Positions 19,392 through 22,269 of a stretch of DNA of 22,269 bases are shown here, one piece after another. Origin of the DNA: a virus. A program made the translations under genes and the position numbers. The DNA is taken from the IMG/VR virus record IMGVR_UViG_3300025674_000445, positions 1 to 22,269 of that record. The stretch is one strand, 5' to 3'. The notes below the pieces were generated by a model that saw nothing but the letters and a program-made list of their open reading frames with translations, made no database searches and was not told the origin of the DNA. Position 1 is the stretch's first letter; the number at the start of each line of letters is the position of its first letter.

Positions 19392-20974
19392 TGAGTATTA
19401 AAGATCGTTTTAGAGAGCTTGATAGTAGGCGTATCCGCAAACTAGAGCGGTCAAGATACGTTGCCAGTTTAACTGTACCAACTGTGCTTCCTCCCGCAGG
19501 TTGGACAAATGAAGAACAACTTCCTCAACCCTTTAGTTCAGTCTCTGCTCGTGGTGTGGTCGGCATGGCTTCAAGAATGTTATCAGCCATGTTGCCAGTC
19601 AACGATGCCCCCTTCTTTAAGTTTAGTTTAAAGCCCGGGACGGAACCTACACCAGAAATCAATAGCTATCTTGAAGCTATGAGTTACCAAGTGTATCGTA
19701 AGATTTCTTCTAGAAACTTGCGAGAAACTATCTTCCAAGCTCTGCAACATTTGATTGTAGTTGGAGATAGTCTTATTATTATGGAAGATGATTTTACTTT
19801 TAGGGTCATTCGCTTTGATCACTATGTTATGCGTAGAGAAGTTAATGGTGACCCTAAAGAGATTATCTATTTAGATTTTGTAGCATCAGATAATGATGAA
19901 TCTATTGAAGATAACTTCCGTGCTCAATATTCTGCTGACTATGCTTCAGAGGGGTATGAAGTAATCTACACTCGTTTAACAAAAGAGGAGGGTGAGGATG
20001 AGTGGACTGTACAAAGAGAGCAAAATGATCAAATCATCGAGACAGGCTCATATAAGGTGTTCCCAATTATCCCGTTGCGTTGGGCTTCTGTTGCTGGTGA
20101 AAATTATGGTCGTTCTCATTGCGAAGACATCGCTGGAGATATCCAGTCTTTAGAGGCTTATACTGAGGCAAGTCAAGAGGGTATGGCTGCTGCTTCAACT
20201 TTTTGGATGGGCGTAGACCCCGCAGGTATTACAGAGATTGATGACCTTGCTGGTCAGTCTAACGGCACTTGGGTTCCTGCTAGGACTCAGGATGTGTTTA
20301 CTCTGTCTCCCGCTCAGACCATGAACCCTCAGATTCAAGCAACCTTCCAAGCTGTTGAAACTATGCGGCGAGAGGTGGGTCAAGCATTCTTACTTGATTC
20401 CGCGTCTATTCCTAGCGGTGACCGTGTGACTGCTACGGCTGTGCGTCGTATTGGACAAGAGTTAGAAATGGTTTTGGGTGGTGCATTTAGTTCTATTGCT
20501 AGAGAATTGTTTGTACCTATTGTTCAACGAGCCGTCTTCCTTATGCTTGATGAAGGTGTGATTGATGAAAGATTACAAGATCAATTCTTTGATGATCAAG
20601 GTGTTTTAAATGTAGAAATTATTACTGGTTTGCAAGCATTGAGTAGAGATACAGAGCTTATGAAGCTGATGCAGCTTGGTGAGATGATGAGAAATCTTCC
20701 TCAAGAAGCTATGCAAACCTTTAAGTTCCAAGAGTATGGTCGTGCTTTGATTACTGCCCTTGGCTTTGATGCTAATAATTGGATTCGTACTGAAGAAGAT
20801 ATTAAAGCTGAGCAGGCCGAGCAACAAAGAGAAATGATGGCAGCACAACAACAGATGGCTACTAATCAAGCAGTCACTCAAGGTGTATCACAAGCTGCTA
20901 TGATGGACTTACAGCAAACTGGTGGTCAAGGTATTCAACAAGTAATGCAACAAATGGGGGGTCCAAGTGGCTAA
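19391..20974 (+). CDS. Portal (head-tail connector) protein, T7 gp8-like
   Basis: A 527-aa protein, close in length to T7 gp8 (536). The N-terminal region matches the podovirus portal pattern: a basic helix (RELDSRRIRKLERSRYVASL), then TVPTVLPP, and SSVSARGVVGMASRMLSAML followed by NDAPFFKFSL. The middle has the alternating strand/helix wing domain and RVTATAVRRIGQELEMVLGG; the C-terminus is Gln/Met-rich. Twelve such subunits form the ring at the head vertex through which DNA passes. It starts in a TAATG overlap with the upstream coiled-coil gene. It marks the switch from replication to morphogenesis genes. Confidence 0.93.
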   Translation: MSIKDRFRELDSRRIRKLERSRYVASLTVPTVLPPAGWTNEEQLPQPFSSVSARGVVGMASRMLSAMLPVNDAPFFKFSLKPGTEPTPEINSYLEAMSYQVYRKISSRNLRETIFQALQHLIVVGDSLIIMEDDFTFRVIRFDHYVMRREVNGDPKEIIYLDFVASDNDESIEDNFRAQYSADYASEGYEVIYTRLTKEEGEDEWTVQREQNDQIIETGSYKVFPIIPLRWASVAGENYGRSHCEDIAGDIQSLEAYTEASQEGMAAASTFWMGVDPAGITEIDDLAGQSNGTWVPARTQDVFTLSPAQTMNPQIQATFQAVETMRREVGQAFLLDSASIPSGDRVTATAVRRIGQELEMVLGGAFSSIARELFVPIVQRAVFLMLDEGVIDERLQDQFFDDQGVLNVEIITGLQALSRDTELMKLMQLGEMMRNLPQEAMQTFKFQEYGRALITALGFDANNWIRTEEDIKAEQAEQQREMMAAQQQMATNQAVTQGVSQAAMMDLQQTGGQGIQQVMQQMGGPSG

Positions 20975-21122
20975 GAAAAAAGCAAAAAGAGATGCGTGTT
21001 ATAATAAGGTTAAGAGTAGATATACCAAATGGCCCAGTGCTTATGCCTCCGGTGCTTTAGTAAAGTGTCGTAAAGTTGGTGCTAAAAATTGGGGTAATAA
21101 GAGCAAGGGAAGGAAGAAGTAA
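20967..21122 (+). CDS. Small basic Cys-containing protein 1 (51 aa)
   Basis: A 51-aa protein from GTG 20967, with a G-rich ribosome-binding site just upstream, overlapping the portal stop by 8 bases. After MAKKKAKRDACYNKVKSRYT comes KWPSAYASGALVKCRKVGAK, a block I have seen in uncharacterised small proteins of marine phages. Its ending is NWGNKSKGRKK. Function is unknown. It is the first of three similar-looking genes in tandem and its stop overlaps the next start (TAATG). Confidence 0.75.
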   Translation: MAKKKAKRDACYNKVKSRYTKWPSAYASGALVKCRKVGAKNWGNKSKGRKK

Positions 21123-21337
21123 TGGCTAAAGAAGGTCTTAAGAAATGGTTCAGCCGAAACAATGGTAAAGGTTGGATTGATTGTAAGACCGGCAAGCCAT
21201 GTGGTCGCAAGTCTGCTAAGGGTGGATCTAAGCGTCCATACCCGGCTTGCCGTCCTACTAAATCTCAGTGTACTGCTGCTAAGTCTAGAAAAAAAGGACC
21301 GGCTCGTATCTCATGGAAGAAAAAGAAGGGGAAATAA
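21122..21337 (+). CDS. Small basic Cys-containing protein 2 (71 aa; DUF5872-like)
   Basis: A 71-aa protein starting MAKEGLKKWFSRNNGKGWID, followed by CKTGKPCGRKSAKGGSKRPY and PACRPTKSQCTAAKSRKKGP. The order GLKKWF, W-[IV]-D, PCGR, YP.C.P is that of the family I know from memory as DUF5872. About a third of the residues are Lys or Arg. Four Cys could bind a metal or form bridges. Members occur near structural genes in aquatic phages and their function is unknown. Confidence 0.75.
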   Translation: MAKEGLKKWFSRNNGKGWIDCKTGKPCGRKSAKGGSKRPYPACRPTKSQCTAAKSRKKGPARISWKKKKGK

Positions 21338-21338
21338 T

Positions 21339-21602
21339 ATGGCAAATAGCAAAAAGAAGGGGGCTATGAAAGGTTGCACTATTGGCAACAAGTGTAAGAG
21401 TAAAGCTGGGGGTCTTACCGCTAAAGGTAGACGCATGATTAATCGTAAGACTGGTTCTAATCTTCAAGCTCCTCAACCCGGAGGTGGTCCTAGAAAGAAA
21501 TCATACTGTGCCCGTTCAGCTGGGCAGATGAAGAAGTTTCCTAAGGCTGCAAAGGATCCTAACAGTAGACTGCGTAAGGCAAGAAGGAGATGGAAATGTT
21601 AA
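21339..21602 (+). CDS. Small basic Cys-containing protein 3 (87 aa; DUF6321-like)
   Basis: An 87-aa protein starting MANSKKKGAMKGCTIGNKCK after GGGGAAATAAT. It contains GGLTAKGRRMINRKTGSNLQ, APQPGGGPRKKSYCARSAGQ and ends DPNSRLRKARRRWKC. This series matches the uncharacterised family I know from memory as DUF6321. The conserved SYCARSAGQ and terminal WKC are notable. A strongly basic protein made with the portal could bind packaged DNA, which is an inference. Confidence 0.78.
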   Translation: MANSKKKGAMKGCTIGNKCKSKAGGLTAKGRRMINRKTGSNLQAPQPGGGPRKKSYCARSAGQMKKFPKAAKDPNSRLRKARRRWKC

Positions 21603-22269
21603 ATTTATTATTATCTTTATTTATTGCACAAGTTGGTCCTCCTTCGGATCCTGATGCTGTCGCTATGTGGATTGATGATCTTGGTAGATTAACCCCATTT
21701 GGACGGACCTTTGATGTCTACATTCAAACTGGGTTTGATCCTGAGTTCTCCTACCCTGATGGAAGCCCGCGACGGCCCTACATGATTGGTAGTACCCGTG
21801 GCAATGAGTCCCCGTCAAAATCGTTTGGCTGGGCTATTGAAGGTCCGATGTTCAAGAACCGCAGACCTGACTACCTGTATCCTTGGTACGACAACTGCAT
21901 CGAGTGCATCGAGTATGACCAAGCACGCACGACCTTTGGCGACTGGGTATTGCCAGACGGCACCGTGCTGCCTTGCAGCGAAGCACCCAACGGATGGGAC
22001 TGTGTTCAAGCAAACCCGTACCAACGATGGGGCTACCTCGGTGCGAAGTTCACGCCAGTCAACTGGATCTTCGAGGGACCAGAAGGTTGCTGCCCAAGGT
22101 TAGGAGACTTGGTTGACCTTGACTATGCGTGGTGTGATTCGTGGATCTTGCACGGACCACTTGGCAAGAAGTACGGCAACTCCAGCCCGCAGTACCGCTA
22201 CCCACTGGTGCAGCAGCAGCACAAGGACTTGATGGATACGCCTGTGCTGAAGTACTGGCTGCCGTACCC
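21596..22269 (+). CDS. Unrecognised protein with hydrophobic N-terminus (3' truncated at window edge)
   Basis: An open frame of 224 codons starting MLNLLLSLFIAQVGPPSDPD after AAGGAG and running off the right edge. The first 11 residues are hydrophobic and could be a very short membrane or signal segment. The rest is rich in Trp, Tyr, Pro, Gly and Cys (CIECIEY; a CC pair near residue 173), e.g. FKNRRPDYLYPWYDNC and HGPLGKKYGNSSPQYRYP. I do not recognise a family. The first 100 bases are AT-rich like the genes before it, but the rest is clearly GC-richer with C/G-ending codons. It overlaps the upstream basic-protein stop by 7 bases. Confidence 0.7.
   Translation, partial: MLNLLLSLFIAQVGPPSDPDAVAMWIDDLGRLTPFGRTFDVYIQTGFDPEFSYPDGSPRRPYMIGSTRGNESPSKSFGWAIEGPMFKNRRPDYLYPWYDNCIECIEYDQARTTFGDWVLPDGTVLPCSEAPNGWDCVQANPYQRWGYLGAKFTPVNWIFEGPEGCCPRLGDLVDLDYAWCDSWILHGPLGKKYGNSSPQYRYPLVQQQHKDLMDTPVLKYWLPY

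Noticed and set aside
1-22269. Consensus T7-family promoters repeated between genes
   Set aside because: No repeated 18-23 base element could be found by eye in the intergenic gaps; a motif search on the unit boundaries would be decisive.
1-22269. CRISPR array, insertion sequence, integrase or attachment site
   Set aside because: No regularly spaced repeats, transposase or recombinase are visible; the tRNA genes are complete with no duplicated ends.

Overview
This window looks like the left-to-middle part of a lytic, T7-like podovirus genome, probably from an aquatic or marine source. Every supported gene is on the + strand. The replication genes follow the T7 order: T7-type RNA polymerase, SSB-like protein, Holliday-junction resolvase, primase-helicase, family A DNA polymerase, 5'-3' exonuclease, portal. 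No integrase, repressor or insertion sequence is visible. The marine assignment is an inference, based mainly on a cassette of small Lys/Arg/Cys proteins after the portal gene that I associate with marine phages.

Four strong intrinsic terminators (about 163-195, 2130-2162, 3421-3476 and 6790-6825) split the left 6.8 kb into short units. (1) The tail of an upstream gene. (2) A structured leader and RNAP1, a compact 590-aa T7-type RNA polymerase. (3) A GC-rich hairpin leader, a 95-aa protein, a helix-turn-helix protein, and then about 585 nt without genes, packed with hairpins and crossing pairings and closed by a 19-bp terminator; I read this as a large structured noncoding RNA. (4) A run of ten small, mostly acidic or otherwise charged genes ending in a DUF932 protein.

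After the fourth terminator comes RNAP2, a second, complete T7-type RNA polymerase (812 aa), in the canonical position ahead of replication. From there to the right edge (15.4 kb) the genes overlap or abut and I saw no further terminator, which suggests one long unit: small genes, a metallophosphoesterase, an SSB-like protein, a RusA-type resolvase, two tRNA genes (UAA and UCU anticodons), primase-helicase, DNA polymerase, a possible papain-fold protein, a dNMP kinase, 5'-3' exonuclease, two tiny zinc-ribbon proteins, two small proteins, three coiled-coil/basic proteins, the portal, three small basic proteins, and a partial unknown gene running off the right edge.

The most interesting points are the two different single-subunit RNA polymerases, the large pseudoknot-rich RNA candidate next to the first of them, and a sharp codon contrast. 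RNAP1 contains no UUA, AGA or AGG codon, whereas RNAP2 uses UUA and AGA freely and the phage carries tRNAs with exactly the UAA and UCU anticodons. A reasonable model (inference) is that RNAP1 acts very early using host tRNAs only, and that RNAP2 drives the replication and structural unit.
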